64,000 bases of DNA, from NCBI RefSeq assembly GCF_947498175.1, contig NZ_CANMJB010000002.1:372001-436000 (forward strand), in the 5' to 3' direction. The translations under genes were made by a program, and so were the position numbers. Source of the stretch: an uncultured Algimonas sp. GTDB taxonomy: Bacteria > Pseudomonadota > Alphaproteobacteria > Caulobacterales > Maricaulaceae. A model generated the notes under the pieces. It did no database searches. It saw nothing but the letters and a program-made list of their open reading frames with translations, and was not told where the DNA came from. Below, one piece after another: positions 63,703 to 64,000 of the stretch (position 1 is the stretch's first letter; each line of letters starts with the position of its first letter).

Positions 63703-64000
63703 ATGACACGGTACTTCGGAACGGACGGGATCCGCGGCCGCGCGGGCGAGGGCAAGCTGTCGGCGGCGTCGGTCGCCGCCATGGCCGACGCCATCGGCGC
63801 GCATTTCGGCCCGGGCTCGCAGGCGGTGATCGGCCGCGACACGCGCGAATCCGGCCCCGGCCTGGAGGCCGTCATGACGGAACGGCTCGTCCGGCAGGGC
63901 GTGGACGTGACCGCGCTCGGCGTCTTGCCGACCCCGGCGGCCGCCATGACGGTCCCGCATCTGGACGCGGATTTCGGCCTGATGATCACGGCGTCGCACA
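63703..64000 (+). CDS. glmM: Phosphoglucosamine mutase, N-terminal part (cut by window end)
   Basis: GlmM converts glucosamine-6-phosphate to glucosamine-1-phosphate for peptidoglycan and lipopolysaccharide synthesis. The first 99 codons show the family start (TRYFGTDGIRGRAGEGKLSA), GRDTRESGPGLE and GVLPTPAAAMTV, and end at the active-serine motif ITASH. The rest of the gene is outside the window. It lies in the run with manC and the PTS genes. Confidence 0.94.
   Translation, partial: MTRYFGTDGIRGRAGEGKLSAASVAAMADAIGAHFGPGSQAVIGRDTRESGPGLEAVMTERLVRQGVDVTALGVLPTPAAAMTVPHLDADFGLMITASH

Overview
The window is chromosomal DNA, about 60-65 % G+C, from an aerobic alphaproteobacterium. A CtrA cell-cycle regulator with a GANTC (CcrM-type) site upstream, a ChvI/ChvG pair followed by PTS EIIA-Man and HPr, an slt-dapA-smpB block, RmuC, a PhoR/PhoU/PhoB block and many small outer-membrane lipoproteins all point to the Caulobacterales/Maricaulales (Hyphomonas-like) group. 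This placement is inferred from gene content and no marker gene was compared. I see no phage, IS element, CRISPR array or integrase. The density is typical of a core chromosome, with many 4-base ATGA or GTGA overlaps.

Layout. 1-3381: a cut-off lipoprotein, folC and accD (minus), a CcmG/DsbE-like thioredoxin and tRNA-Arg(CCG). 3429-8231: a possible ADP-ribosyltransferase-like protein, a frameshifted ModA-like lipoprotein, and a QseB/QseC-like two-component pair with a small membrane protein and a YgiW-like OB-fold protein. 8222-13000: thioesterase, iron alcohol dehydrogenase and a TIGR03084-like protein in one overlapping minus operon; recR; rmuC. 13059-18149: two tandem PhoA-type alkaline phosphatases behind a likely Pho box, and lipoproteins. 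18301-22639: ctrA, a FliJ-like coiled-coil protein, and phoR-phoU-phoB with three Pho half-sites between phoR and phoU. 22929-31097: an RND tripartite efflux operon and an M13 peptidase. 31158-38442: kynureninase-like protein and tryptophan dioxygenase, CPA2 antiporter and MscS channel, GMC oxidoreductase and aldehyde dehydrogenase. 38574-45082: BcsL/CelD-like acyltransferase, CDF zinc exporter, a four-gene envelope operon (DUF350, trypsin-like protease, extensin-like protein, TerB-like protein), mdh, and an XRE regulator with a membrane protein behind a two-operator promoter. 45152-51002: slt, dapA, smpB, a strongly structured intergenic region, type 5 UDG, a NYN-domain protein and folK. 51037-56435: CitE-like lyase, rsmE, a Baeyer-Villiger-type monooxygenase with an SDR, and gshA. 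56876-64000: a small periplasmic protein, a serine beta-lactamase-like hydrolase, chvI-chvG-ptsM-ptsH-tonB-like-manC-glmM (glmM cut off by the window end).

Links between genes. PhoR/PhoB probably control their own phoU-phoB promoter and the adjacent alkaline phosphatases, because 11-bp-spaced Pho-box half-sites lie in front of both. ChvG/ChvI and the partial PTS (EIIA-Man and HPr) sit with sugar-nucleotide genes (manC, glmM), which suggests coupling of envelope sensing to precursor supply. The four-gene operon at 40713-43217, whose products all look membrane anchored, is my best candidate for an undescribed system. Start sites were chosen from ribosome-binding sites, overlaps and family alignments recalled from memory; no database search was possible.
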